The notes under the pieces are model-generated. The model searched no databases and was not told the origin of the DNA. It was given only the letters and a program-made list of their open reading frames with translations. Both the position numbers and the translations under genes were made by a program. A DNA stretch of 64,000 bases from Strix aluco (lineage: Eukaryota; Chordata; Aves; Strigiformes; Strigidae). Positions 37,931 through 57,900 of this stretch are shown piece by piece (the stretch's first letter is position 1; each line of letters begins with the position of its first letter). The DNA is taken from contig NC_133931.1 of the NCBI RefSeq assembly GCF_031877795.1, forward strand, positions 131,540,621 through 131,604,620, written 5' to 3'.

Positions 37931-40900
37931 GTGGAATATTGAAAATGGCATCCTGTGTTATCACAGTGCTGACCCCGCTGAGAAGGCAATGTCCGCTCTT
38001 CTTCCCACCCCACCACCTTTCCCCCCTCTGAGGTGGCAGCTGAGAGGGTTCACCTCTGCTGTTTGGTGTCCCAGACCTCTGTGCCCCTTCCTCTGGCCTG
38101 ATACCCCTCCACATAATTTGCCCCATTTCTGAGCAGGGGATAGTTTTTAACCCTGCACACTAGAAGTGAAAAATCTGTGGGCAACTACATCTACTAAATC
38201 CCCTGAATGAAGGGGAAGGACAGATGGCAGATTGGAGGACGCAGGATCCACAGGAGGTGTAACAAAATACGGACCCATCTGGGTCGAGTCCCAGGGAGGG
38301 TAGGGGTTGTACTGAGCTTGAAGCTCTCCTGCAGTCTGTAAGCCTGTTAAAAGACAGCTCTGGCAATCTGAACAAGACTGTTTTGGCAGGGGAAAGCAAA
38401 AAAAACTAGGTATCTTTTATGAGAAGATACAAATTTCAGATACATGTGTTAGGTGATTGAAAATAGTGAGAACTACACTGCTATAAATTCAGTAAACTTC
38501 ACTAGATAAAAAAGACCAACAGGGTCTCAGATTGTCAATTCCTTAAACCAGCAGAAATATTCCTAAATAGGCGGTGTGGGATTCCCCCCAAAATATGGAA
38601 TTTTCATTTATTATCATTTCCTCAACAAAGGGCCAGGAGTTGCTGAAACTGCACAACAAGTGACGTAGTGAAAGACCCTGCCTGGCAAATCACCAGTGGG
38701 TCTGGCTGCCACCCCTACACCCAGGGCACAGGTCATCTGCTGGTGGGTGGTGTGTAGGGGTGGGGAAGGGGACATCCACCCACCCAGCCACTCCCTGCCC
38801 TGGGCTAAGGAGTAGCCAGTAACCCTTGTACAGTCTCCTGCTCTCTTCCATGTTTACCCTAATCTCAGATCTGAAACGTGTAGCTCTACATGGTACATTC
38901 CCACAGAGACTCTTGGCTTCAGGAACTAAATATTTTCTAAAAAATAAAAATTTCTGTCCAGAGACATTCTGGCTAATGCCACAGGGTGTGCCCAGGTGAG
39001 GACGCATAATGGCTTGCACAATGAGGTGTCTTTGGAAAACCAGCAACTACTTCCAACATTTCAAAGTAAGCAAAACCAGAACACCCTCCTGCAGGAGAAG
39101 TATCTACCCCGTGGAAGGTTTCTCCCCAAAGGACATCCACCTGGGAGCTTGCCATCACTTTGTAAAACAGATATGTTAACATATATACAAAGAGGCACAG
39201 CCCAGGCCCTGGTGCAACTCTGCATACCAGACACTGGCAAAACACCTACAGCACTCAGGCATGGGGATTAAGCACAAGCGTTCATCCTGATGCAACACGT
39301 ATCTCCCTGAAGAATGCCGGATCCTTTGCCTCTGAGGTGGTCCCAGCCTGAAGTCAACATTTCTTACCGTCTTCAGCTCAGCGGTTGTTGTGGCTTTTAC
39401 CTCTCTGCATTTTCACATTTTTTCTTTCCTCATATGTGTTTCCAAACCCACTAATGCAATATTTGACTTACCCCATCCCCTCCCAAACTAACCATATACT
39501 TGTTTTCAAGATTTTCCAGCAGTAGGTTGAAGAGGTTCAACTCCTTTCATGAATGTGGGGCAGTTTCTCCAATCACTTGAAGTCTCAGTAAGAGCAATCA
39601 GTGATGACGATTAACGATGCCCACTACAGAGCTGATGCTGAAGTGCCTCAGATGATCACTGTTGCTTGTCGCTCATTGTAGCTATAAAAGTCACCAGCTT
39701 GCACCATGGAGACATCCTCCTGTGAAGGCAAAAATGCTCCTCCATGACCATTTTCCCACTCAAAACAAGACACCAGTGTCTACCTGCCAGCAGTGTTAGA
39801 GGCATGTCTCTGATGGGAAGCTTTGGCTGTAGGGATGCTCATCCCAGCCAGGCTCTCCCAGCAGCTGATCCCCTCCAGGCACAGAGCCTCTGGGCTGACC
39901 TCTTACAGCTGCTCTTCAAGCATGTGGGGCTTTCAGTGTATTAAGGTGGTTTCGTACTGTGACACTTACCTCTGAGTTACCTTGTCAATATGCAGAATAT
40001 TTGCATTTCTTGATATGGGGAATCTTCTCCTGAGTCAGTTCTGTGGTTCTTCCCTACCCCTTTCTCCCATTTTCAAGATCTTTGTGGAAACAGCAAAGGT
40101 GAGACCAGCATGAGACTCGTCCACCTGCTGGAACTGGCTTCAGCAAAACTGAGGTGGAAGCTCCCTGAGTGCTCTTGCTAATATGACTTCCTAGGGGAAA
40201 AATCACTTCTATGTTCCAAATTTACAGAGCTGAAGCTCACAACATGATTCCAATAGGATGGACTCCAGCCACTGGACTACAACTAGTGTTCCTTGGAAAC
40301 ATCAAATATTTGAGAATTTGTACACCTTACTCAGTATTTTGAAAGCTTGTAAGGAGTTTGCATCTAATTAAGATGCTGTATTTAAATAACTACCTTTGCA
40401 GTCTTCTGAAGGAAGACTGAAAGGAGACCTGTGCCCCTTCCTTACACACAGAAGGACCCAGCAGTCCAGTGGTGCCCAGGGAGCAGCTCCGTACACAGCA
40501 CAAACAACCCTGTGGTGCTTCCTTGAGTCCATGGCTGCAGATCATTTTTCCTCCATGTTCTCAGACTCCAGGTTCTGGCCCCACACCAATGTGAAATTGA
40601 TAAACAGCCTTTAACATCAATGAAACTAAAGCAGGAGGAGATAAGGACCTGGGAGGCAGACAGCATAATTTACTGTCTTCTATCATGGAAGAGGTTAGAC
40701 ATGGTACCACACAAACTCATGTTGCATACCATTAACGCACAGCAAAAATCACTGCAGTGCTGAGCAAGAGAACAGAAAAGCGATGGTGAGAAAGGACTGA
40801 AATGCGCATCTGCACTTATCCCCTTTACCATGTCCATATTTCCATACTGCCATGCCTGCATGACACCTACACCCTCTTGCTCAGCCATCACAAAGCATCA

Positions 40901-43560
40901 AGAAGCAGCCTAATCTTGACTACCAGCTCCGTGGTGGACAGATCACTACATCTGAGGGAGAAAAATCTTTCAATGGCTCAATGCAGAACCTGCTGTAAAA
41001 ATGTGCGGCCTGAATTTGTCTAACTTGAGCTTCCAATCTCTCAGTCTTACTCTGCCTTTATTGTGATGTTAAAAAGCCATCTCCTTATGGGACAATTTTC
41101 TTCTCCATAAAGGAACCTGAGAACTACGATCAGATCACCACTCAACCATCTCCTAGATGAAACAAATTGACCAAGTTCCCTATGCCTTTCAGGAATGCTC
41201 TTCTTGAAGCTAGAAAGAGAGCTCATTTCATATTGGCCTTTTTAATCCCAAAGCAACCTGGATCCAGTCCATTTTACGCACTGAAGCTGAATCAGGGTGT
41301 CCTTTGCTTCATCCTAACCTCTTCACTCAGGACACTCTCCTTTCTTCTGTTTGCCCCCAAACATCCATTATTCGTGCTGTTTTACCAATGGTCATCGCAA
41401 CCCACTCCATCCTCTTTTGTAGTGTATCCTGTGTGTTGTTTCTGTCTCACTGAGAGTCTCAGGGCAGGGGGGCCATGTCTGATGCTGTGTTTGTAAAAGC
41501 ACCATGCATGCCTGGCGTGACAGAAAGCTACTGCTGAAGTGTGTGTTTTCTCAACAAACAATATAACCTGCAAGCCCTAGATAGCTGTATAACATCAAAG
41601 TTATTTTTAAAAAGAATAGCAATTTCTAAATACGTCATCGCAACTGGAAAAAAAAAAAAAGCCTATTTATAACTGTAATATATATATTCTATTTAAGATA
41701 AGTCACACAGTTTCTGCAGTTCCATCAAATTACAAACAAATCTCTACCCATTGGTTTTATAATTACTCTTATAACTGCTGTAATACCTCTAAGGCTTACC
41801 CCATGCCAGACCTTCTTGCGGTACAGACAGCAAGCACCTGCAAAGGGGAACAGACAGTCCCTAATGAGGCAAGCTTCAGCCTAGTAATGCCTAGAAATTA
41901 CACCCTGGTAAAGACATGCAGTACCAATGTAACCTTACCTGTCCTCACAGGCAATGAAACAGTATTTTTCTCTCTCTTCTAATGGACATTGATCATAGAG
42001 TAGCTGAGCAAGGAAGAGAATCTAATGCACATTTTAATGAAATCCCTTAAACTTTTTAGCACCTAATGCTTCATCTGTGAAATGTCAAGTCAGAGACTGG
42101 GAGAAAGTCACATTCCTAGGCTTGAGCTGAGGCTCCCAGTAGGCAACACACAGTAGCACCGGTCTTGCTGCCACATCTGCACAGCCCATTTCTCTTCTGT
42201 GGTACCAGGAATCAGCTGCTGCCAAAACCTGGCTCTGAAGAGACTGAAGAGCCACACCTGGTTGCAGTGCTGAGTGCTCAGAAGATGGGAGAGCCAGAGA
42301 ACTGAGCTCATACCTGTGGGATGAGGTCTGCTTTATACTGTACCCTCTGATTTTTAATATGCCTCAGGAAAAAAAATACTAACATGCCCTAAAAAGCCAC
42401 TGAAGTAATAGTGTTGTAATGGATCCATCTACACTACTGGTTACATTAGAGATCTTGCCATGTCACACCTATAATTTGGAGTGAATTCCTCTTTACAGTG
42501 ATTCAACAGTAGTGCCATGTGATGTGCTCACCTACCCTCTCACATGCTACTTTCTGCTTAGGAGTGATTTTCATCCTTTCCCATTTTAACCTTCAGGTAG
42601 AAAAGGTTTGGGTTTTTTTTTATCTGGCCCCTTGCTGCCACGATTTCCTGTTTGTCCTGACGCCCTGCTGGGATCCTCCTCCATGGTGAACTGTCAGCCA
42701 AGAAGAAATGTGCTTGGGTGTCAGCTCTGACAGTTTAAGCACCAGCTCACACTCACCTGCACAGAGGGCACAACAGACAGCTTGGGAAGGAAGGAGGAAA
42801 GCTAACATCTTAAATACTTCAGAGTCAGATTGATCAAACTCTGCTGCTAAAGCTTACACCTCTTCGTGCATTTCTGACCAGAACCTATTCTCTTTGGCAT
42901 AAGAAAGCGGTAGTGAGCTGAGCACAAACAGGATCATTACACCTCTCTTTCTGGATTTGCTGATACCACCCAGCCATCCCAATGCTTTCTGCAAGGGAGA
43001 ATGAGTGACTGTATAGCATCAGTTCATTACCCAAGTCTTGAAAAGCAAGGTCCCAACATTACTGTCAGCTTGACAGTACCACTGAACAGCCCCATGTCTG
43101 GGACAATTCATCCTTTTAGTCTTTATGCATGTTAGAGGCTTGGATTATATAGTTCCACCACATCCTATTCACACACTGCAAACCAATACCACAAGAAAGG
43201 GAAACACAGCCCACCACGCATCCTTCCCAGCTGCCCTATCTTGTCTTTTACATCTCACAGACTACCAGCTCCCTCGGGAAGGAAGCACTTTTATTTTGCT
43301 CATGGCAGGCGGAACCCAAGGCCAGTGGCTGGAGTATTGGCAGGGCTGGTTTCACATCCTCAGTGAGTCACGGAGCTGCCGTGCCTCTATCAGGTGCAAT
43401 GTAAATCCAGACCAGTGCCTCTTCCCTTTCATTAAGAGCCTCGAGCTCACTGCAGAAAAGATGAAAAGGGCTGGTCATTACCCATTACATGTGACCCATT
43501 CACTTGCTGATGGCATGGTTTTCATCTCCCTGCCCTGCCTGTAGGCAAGCATCCTCCCAT
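37931..43560. other. Noncoding gene-desert DNA
   Basis: Contains the ancient CR1-like fragment near 41 kb. Otherwise I see no gene, exon or structured RNA. Chance frames reach 118 codons (38690-39046 minus) without family resemblance. Confidence 0.65.
40905..41300 (-). mobile_element. Ancient CR1/L3-like LINE fragment, reverse orientation
   Basis: The plus strand carries ordered fragments of the antisense amniote CR1 consensus: AGCTTCCAATCTCTCAG, a CCTTATGGGACAA stretch, GAACTACGATCAGATCACCA, AACAAATTGACCAAGTTCCC, TATGCCTTTCAGGAATGCTC and CAACCTGGATCCAGT. The order and spacing match older sauropsid CR1s more than the younger avian tails, so it probably predates birds. There is no intact frame. 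Confidence 0.55.
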
Positions 43561-43564
43561 ACCC

Positions 43565-44050
43565 TAATCTGCTTTTTTTATTCTCCGCCATTTATTTTCC
43601 TGGGGGCCTTGTCAGTGATGGCTCCGTTCCTTCCCCAGGCCTCCCAGAGCTGCAGATTCAGAGCATTAAAAGGTTCCAGCTCACGCTAACAAATTCCAGA
43701 AAGTCTGACCGTTTATTATAAAGCCAACACAGGAAGGATTTGAGAAAAGCACTATGTAATGAGAGAGCCAGGGAGATGCGGAGCACTGCCACATCCTGGA
43801 AACATGCAAAGGTGAACGGGAAGGGGAGGTGGGGAGCATTTGGAAGCCCATTAAATGAGGGCTTATCATCTGATTTATGTAAATCACTTCAAATGCCTTC
43901 ATTTATTAAAAGTATTAAGCTGCATTACTGTTTGCCTTTGGTCTCCTAATTTGGTTGCTAATGTCTAAGACAACTGTTGAAATTAATTTGAAATTAATGT
44001 TCCTATATAATTACTTAATGAATCTCACATTCACTGCCCTTAGCTCTCAG
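43565..44050. promoter_or_regulatory. Candidate conserved noncoding element
   Basis: The block has several retained CpGs (43580-43820), then a CTTATCATCTG GATA/E-box-like site near 43861, TTTATGTAAATC, and a perfect 11-bp tandem TTGAAATTAAT at 43977-43998 with homeodomain cores. It is free of recognisable repeats and lacks coding structure. Regulatory role is inferred. Confidence 0.4.
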
Positions 44051-46149
44051 CTGACAAAGGATCTCACCTACCACATGTGAGAGGTTGGAATACTGACTGT
44101 GATTTTAAAACAGTTGCTAAATTATAGTTTGCAAATATTTTACATTTATATCACACACTTCATCTTGAAGGATCTTGGTGTGTTTGAAATGTTACATAAC
44201 ATTCATTCTTTAGTAAAATTCCATCACAAAAACTTTCTGGGCATCAATCTTCTTACTTCCCTGCATGCCTTGGAATTAAATCAAATTTAGCTGTATTATT
44301 ATGCAAACACAAAATCATACCTGCATTAAAAGGTTATTATTAGGGCTGTAAAGTCAGACACTTAAAAGATAAATGCTGGAACTGTAACTCTGTGCAATAT
44401 AAATTCCTTTTCCCATACATATGTATTCTCATAGTCTTTAGTTTTATGATCATATATTTTCCTATACTCACTCCCTCCCTCAGGGGACTTATTAGTCCTT
44501 GTTAGTGTTCAAGAAAAAACAGGATAAGAAAAAATAAGGTTCAAGAAAAAGCTAGCAGGGGAAGGTAGTGACCTGTGGAGTCTTTGCCCCACTCCTTAAA
44601 AAAGCTGAAAAGGTTGTAATGTGTGTTCCTCCTTTTCTGGGTGGCTGACTTGATACCCCATAAATCCTGATCGGCAGAAATGCTGAACATGCACAGCAGT
44701 AACTGACGCTAAAGAAACATTCGAACTTGCAGAGCATTTTATATACTACTGAATCCCTTGAACCATGAGGTCCTGGGGTCTTACACCGAGCACTTAAAAT
44801 TAGTGTACACTTCAAATAGGTGTAAACACTTCTCCGTCTCCCAGGGACAGTGGAAAATGTATTAGAGCATTTGCAAAGCACACAGACTGCTGTGACCCAA
44901 ACTTACTCGTTCTGTACAGCACAGCCTGGACACAGCACAATTAGTGGGGAACAGGACAGACTGTGACCCAGGAGCAGAAAGTATCTAGGGAAGCGGCTCG
45001 TGCTGTTGTGCAAACAGAGGCAAGGACCCAATGGGAAAACAGGGCTTTTCTGAGACAAAAGAGGTGAACTGAAGGCTTTCTAGGCAGCCTTAATTCTGAC
45101 TGCTCACCATTTTGTGTGCTTATCTGTGCCTTTGCATTTCTTCTTATGTGCATATTGTTTTTTAAGGATCAAGGTAAAGCAAGAGCACCAAACTCATTAG
45201 CACTCATGGACCCTTCAGAGCTTTCCTGAGTTAGCTGAACAGTGCTTTGCCTTGGGCCATCCTCAGCATCTAGGCCAGAGCAAGTCAACCTTCCCCACAC
45301 TGCAGAATGCCACCTCAGTCTTCATGCAGAGAGCTGTAGACATGCTGCATACACTGGCATGGCTCAGACTAATGACACCATGTCCAAGAGTTGTACGGCT
45401 CAGCTGAGGCATGAGCTGGTGAGGAGGTTAGGTCCCCAAACACCTAAGGTCAACCTCTTTGTGACCTGAATCTCCTTCCCACAACAGGGAACAGAGACTA
45501 CCCAGCAGCCCACACTCAGACAACAGTCCACAGTTCTGTTCCCACCACACACACCCCTCTACCTGTTGTCCTACTTTCTTAACTAGAAAGCCTAACTTCT
45601 CCTGTGCTTACACCTTTGCCAAACCTCCCTCTCTCCACCACATTCCCACCCTTGCCAGGCTGCAGATGCTCCTTCCCAAATGCCTGTCTTCTCTCCCTCA
45701 GCCCCCAAAGCATTCCTATGTCCCACACTTCATGCATTCCTCAGCTAATGGATTGCTGGAACATCTCCAGGAAAGACCTCCAAAGAAACCCTCTCCCAGC
45801 ACGGCCAATCAAAAACTCAAGCCTCCAAGCACATGGGAAGATTATTTCCTTTTAAAGCTGTATAGGCAGGTAAATTAGGGTCAATCGCTACAGTGACATG
45901 CTGGACAACCACCTCGACTTCCCTCTAGAACACCAAAACTGTCAAAGGTGAAAAAAAATGGCACAAAAATATCTAGCTTCAGGCTCAAAACCAGCTGGGT
46001 TTTAAAATTTTTAGAAAGAAATAAAGCAGCCAATCTGAAGTAGAAAGGTTCCCAAGACATTTTTATACTGGTAAGCTTAAAATAAAAGGAACCATATGGC
46101 CACACAATAAACTGGAGGGCAAAAAAATTAAGACTAGAGTGGTAATTAT

Positions 46150-46400
46150 ACAGGCCATCAGCCTCCGTGAAATGCTTAATTCTACGATAAGCTACGTTCG
46201 GGTACCATTTTGCACAGGATTTCCTGTTTACTCCTTCATAACAAATTCTCTTGTGCAGACAGCATTATACAGACCGTATCATCAAACTGACCTGCAAAGC
46301 AGACTGCTCTTTATTTTCCAGCTGGGGGGTTTCAGGTCATGTGCTAGCAGCCAAAGGAAGGTTATTACTGCAAGCGTGCGGAGCCATCAGACTAACCCAG
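46150..46400. promoter_or_regulatory. Candidate CpG-retaining noncoding element
   Basis: About eight CpGs occur in 46165-46382 (for example ACGATAAGCTACGTTCGGG) within otherwise CpG-poor DNA, about 2 kb beyond the SEM1 3' end. An 88-codon plus-strand frame (46139-46405) spans it but has no recognisable protein character. Confidence 0.3.
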
Positions 46401-47139
46401 CCTAGCCTTCCCTGCCCATTCTGCTTTTGTGAATAAAGTAGAAAAAGATACTGAGAGAACTGTGGCTCAGCAAAATACTAAGATTTCTTGAGGCAAAGAT
46501 GCTTTTCCGCATCCGTGGTTTCTTCCTGCTGCTAGCAATTGATGGGACAGGGCTGCTTTAGCCAGGTTTCCAGAATCCTGTAATGGAAAGCAGCTGTCCC
46601 TACCCTAAGATTGCACCAGACATCTCCATAACTCTTCTGTCATCTTCTTTTGGTCAGTGTCATTACTCAACTTCCAATCCTGATGTGTTAGTAACACTAG
46701 CAGCAATCCCAGAACTGTACTGAATGCACTTTTTTCTTAAACTCCCATCACTAACTTGAATATGTTTGCATTGCTATTTTCCACTCCATACACAGATTTT
46801 TCAGTTGTTACTTGTCAAAATACAAGCTCCGGGACTTTATTCTACGGAGTTGGGCTGCATGAGCCCCACATTTCAATCCCAACAAGTCACTCACTTGAAC
46901 ACAGCGCAAGTCTATTTGACAGGACCTCCCTTTCTTTTCCCCAAGCAGCACAGAACCAGACAATCTGAAGGCATCCAACACCATCTGAAACATCCAGTTT
47001 TGCAGAACCACTGAGATGGCGATGGAAGGTCTCAGGCTTTGCAGAGTCATCTTCAGAAAGCAGTAAGGGTCACAGTGAATCTTGTCTCCATCATAAATAC
47101 AGCACCATGTAAATAATTTGGGGAGGGGGAAGCTTCCTA

Positions 47140-47820
47140 GCATTTTGCATTAATAGATGCAATTATAAGATACTCATTCAGTTAACAAGGTTAAAGCATT
47201 TAATACCATTATTGCAGGTCCATCGACTAACACCTTTATTCTGAAAGCTCACTTTAAGTAACAATTACATCTCTGCTTCTCTACAGTAAACTGCTGAAAA
47301 TCAAGCAGCTAATTCAAACTCCAGGAGTACATCATTATATTTGCCCCTTTATTAAAATTAAACTTTTTTTAAATTTGCAATCACGGCCTACACTTCCAGG
47401 ATTGCCATATCTCCCTCTGTCTTTGCATACACCAGCTCCTTTGGGGAGGATTCCTGGAATTGGTAATAGGTTTCATAATTTCCACCTTCTGTTTTCTAGT
47501 TCAGAGAGTAATCGAATCCAGTCACTACTGCTGTATCTATCTGGCAACTACTTCTTGGCCTCCATGAAATGAATTGGAAGTTCGATTTCCGTTCTCAGCA
47601 GGCATGTTTGCGTGATACAGATGAACGGCTGTAACTGGCAAATTGGAGGCAATTTCAGCAGAGATTCCTAGGTTTAAATAAGCATGAGCATAGAACTTCT
47701 TTCACCTCCAGAGAGGGCTCCTCTTTAATAGGCTTAAGAAGTGACAGGACAGGATTGGAGAGTTTGGATTTCTGCTGTGGCAAGATGCACTTTAAAGGGG
47801 GGTTTTATCTTTTGAGTCTA
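47140..47820. promoter_or_regulatory. Candidate conserved noncoding block 3' of SEM1
   Basis: Mixed-composition, repeat-free DNA with homeodomain-type cores (GCATTAATAGATGCAATTAT at about 47147, AGCTAATTC at about 47309) and scattered CpGs between 47380 and 47630. No coding frame is convincing. It sits between the gene desert and the SEM1 3' end. Confidence 0.35.
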
Positions 47821-48039
47821 TCAAACTGGCACCCACATGAAGTTATTAACAAAAATAAAACAAGTCATTAGGAAACAAAGCTTGAGGCAAAATAAGCTTT
47901 ATCACTCCCCAGAATCCTTTCTACCTCCGCTGCATTTTAACTGGAATACATGGGTATTTTATTTCTTTTTGACATCTCCACACCCCCATGACAAACGTTC
48001 ACCACTCTTCATTTTGGTAATGCTTATTTGGTTCCCCAG

Positions 48040-48149
48040 GACAGAAGCTGGTGCAATAGCATCAGCCACTGACACCATTGGTAGTGTTCTAGGCAAGTCC
48101 ATGAATTCTGTCACACAAGGCATTTCAGAACTGAAATACAAGCTACCAG
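48040..48149 (+). other. Exon-like segment of unknown origin, antisense side of SEM1 3' end
   Basis: A 110-nt stretch is bounded by TTGGTTCCCCAG on its left and a perfect CAG|GTGAGT donor on its right. One frame is fully open through it and encodes a 37-residue Ser/Gly/Thr-rich stretch including GKSMNSVTQGISEL. I do not recognise the protein. It lies on the plus strand and ends about 20 bp before the inferred SEM1 cleavage site, so a transcript through it would be antisense to SEM1. No partner exon, start codon context or poly(A) site is evident. It may be a chance exon, an lncRNA exon or a gene relic. Confidence 0.25.
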
Positions 48150-48169
48150 GTGAGTAGAGGCTGAACATA

Positions 48170-48325
48170 TGACTAGGCTAAGATTAAAAACTTTATTTTT
48201 TATACAAAACAACAATAAATCCAAGCAGATAATGAACTAAGTGTGTCATCTCATTTTCGACCTTTTCTTTTCTCAATATAGTCTATCCACAGTTCCATGT
48301 TAAACCACTCCATATTCAGCAAAAA
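48170..48325 (-). other. SEM1: SEM1 3' untranslated region
   Basis: The sequence runs from the TAG stop to a point 10-25 nt past the AATAAA signal. The 3'UTR is about 150 nt, short as expected for this small housekeeping mRNA. The exact cleavage site is inferred, not seen. Confidence 0.75.
48192..48197 (-). terminator. SEM1: Polyadenylation signal of SEM1
   Basis: This is a canonical AATAAA on the minus strand (TTTATT on plus), about 130 nt after the stop codon. No strongly GU-rich element is obvious just beyond it, so cleavage efficiency cannot be judged. It is the first canonical signal after the stop. Confidence 0.8.
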
Positions 48326-54951
<6,626 letters not shown>

Positions 54952-54990
54952 TTATGGCTCCGGCATGAGCTGGGGCTCCCCGGAGCTGGC

Positions 54991-57900
54991 TGACTGACGT
55001 GCCGCACGGGCCGAAGCTGAGAGCAGATACCCTGTGTGGAAAGCGTCAAATGTATTTTCAATACTGCGGGTGGAATAAATCTGTCCACCGCAACGTTAGG
55101 CAGAATTACACAAGCTACTGTTCTCTTTACAATCTTTCATTACTGATTTATATTCAAGCAAAACCTACCAAGTCTCAGCCTTCTGTCCTTCTAATCTATA
55201 ACCTGCGGTGGTGTCTTTTTTTCCTTCTGGCATTTTAACACACAGCTTCAAAACCTACATCTCACTTACTATCTTTTAAATTCCTTATCCATCACATCAG
55301 AGAAGCAAGGAAGCAGCTTGAAAAGGAGATTCTGACTAAACTATTCAATAAGAGTTAGGATGTTGTACAAAAAATAGAAATGCCTTGTTCTTTAAATATT
55401 CCAGAGTGCATTCATTTCACTTCATTCTAGATTCTGTTGATGATTTAAACAAAGGCAAAGTTCAACGCTTACTAGCCTGAACAAGTTTGTGCGTGTGGTG
55501 GCTCCGATGGCTTCTCTCTAGGCAACCACCTTCTAGCAGTCCTGCCAGTTTGTTGGAGCGATACGTTTTCTTTCCCTTGCACTGTGAGAAGCTGGTTCAC
55601 GAGACAATGACTTGCACAGCTGGGTTATACTGTGTCCTAGATTTAAAGTCAGGGAAACACAGAACAAAAAACGTGTGGGAATTCATACATAGTTCAGTTT
55701 CAACCCAGTATAAGCATGTTCTGGCATGTGGCCACAGTTAAAGCAAGGTGGGAAATGAGTCCTTCTGCCAGATGAAAAGTCTAATCAAGCGGTCACATTT
55801 TATTTTTATGTGACGGAAGGACTGACTGACACTGATGATTGTGAAAATTATGAAAACTCCAGTTTAATAAATCAGTATGTGGAATCTAGTTATAACTTGG
55901 CTGGGATTTTTAGCAAGCCATGCATTTTGGAACAATAGATAGCCTGCTCTATCCAGGGAGTACAAGATGAAGTCATAAAGTGGATAGGGGTCTGTTGTAC
56001 GAAAAGCTTGCAAAGATCTGTGATCATTTAGTTACTAAGGCCCATATTCAAACCCTCTAGTTTTTACCTTACCTAGAACTAAACTATAGAGTTTGCAGCA
56101 CATTGGGGAATACTGAGATGCTCAACTGCACCTAGATTATCTAAGAAAAAATGTAACTTGGAAACTCCTATGGACAAGTAGCTTCAATTAGCCCTGGAGC
56201 AGGAAGCAGCTTGAACTTGTTTTGAAGACTTTACCCACATCTGCTGTGATGAAAAGATACAGCAGTCCTTTCCACCCTCTTCTCTCCTCCTTCTGTGCCA
56301 AGCTGCTGGTTAGGAAGCTCTGGAGTGCCAGCAGAGAGAAGAATCTGTATTTCCCTAGGGGATATGGCCAGCCACTGCACCAGGAAACAAGGAAAATCAG
56401 GGACTCCTGAAGCAGTGTCTTACTTATGTAGGGACTGACCAGTCAGTCTCGGATCTGAGTCCTCCTTTGCATTTCCCATCTGTGGAGCTGAGTATTCCCA
56501 TATCACCAGTAAGCCAAATTTAATCTTACGTTGTTACAAAAATCTGTAATGTCAAATTCTCCTCCTTTTATTATAAATCTCAAAATTTTTGATTGTTCTT
56601 TTAAATTTGTGGTTTCTGGAGTTTTGTGGTTACTAAGGAGCTTAGCTCGTCTTTTAAAAGGAGAAAAATAACTTTCTAGCCCAAGCAATTCGAAATGAGC
56701 TTGAAAATATGAACAAAAAGTATTTCAGATTTATCTGTTTTACCTGTAAGATTGCTTTAAAATAATTGATTTAAAAATAAAAACTTTAAATCCATTGTTT
56801 TAAATCCAACACCACAGATTTTGAAATCCTGGAATTTACATTACCTTATTTAGCCTTTCTAGCAGATGAATGCAGACTTCACTGTAATTCCTCAAACCCT
56901 TTAACTCTCTAGTTAAAGCTAGTAAGGTCTCCAAGGACACAGGTATCTGCCATGCCATGTTTCTCTCGTGAAGCTATGCCCATCCTACGTTGCCTGAAGG
57001 ACCTGATCTGTGAGGCATTCTCCAAGCCAGCCCACTAGACCTTGCAGGAAGAGGCGGGCAAGGCGACAGGCTTGCCTTCAAATCTCCACTGTGTCCAAGT
57101 TGGATATGACCTGATGTCAAAGACAAGTGCCACAAGCACCAAGCTGTTTGCTGGTTATTTGGGGGTCAGTCTTTTTCTCTCTTGCAAAGTATATTTAGGT
57201 ATTTTCAGTCATGGTGGAGCAGATGTGACAAGTAAATAACTCAGTCTGCAACACCAAATAGTCTACCAAAGAGAAATTCTGGCAGTTGGTTGATGTGGGT
57301 AACATACCATATCCCAGATGCATGCTCTTAACAACCAGACTATACATTAAATAAGTAGACAGAACTTATCCTCCTGCAGGTAGTTGTTAGAAAACACTGA
57401 TTTTAGTGCCAGTCTTGTGACTGTGATTTCTTACCAGAGGCACAGTCTTATATTTTCTTAAGTTTCTTACTGGCATTCTTAGGTAGCTTCCTACTCAGCC
57501 TGCAGGCTTTGTATATCCCATCCCATACCCATGCTCCCAGGAAGCATGTAAGGAACTTAAATTTCTCCACTGAGAAAAGACATCTTCAAATTCCACAAAG
57601 CATCACAGCATCTAAAAATTTGATGATGCGGTTCATACTACTCAAGCTGGTTGGTGGACCTTGCCCCATTGACCAGTCTTAATTCTTTAGAGAAAAGAAC
57701 ATAAGGATTCAGCTGTCCAGAACAAATTTTCCAGTGTGAAAAGATATTTGAAATGTTACAGGAGAGTGTCCAAGCCCCAAGTACGATTGGAGTTTGATAT
57801 TTTCTAGATGGGCAATCAGGAAAAAGAGTTGCCTTTCAGCATCTACCCTATGCAGTCAGACTGGGAAAAGACCACTGATACCTAATCAGAACATAGTGCC

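Noticed and set aside
42000-42100. GCTTCATCTGTGAAATGTC, MIR-like
   Set aside because: Isolated short similarity, compatible with chance.
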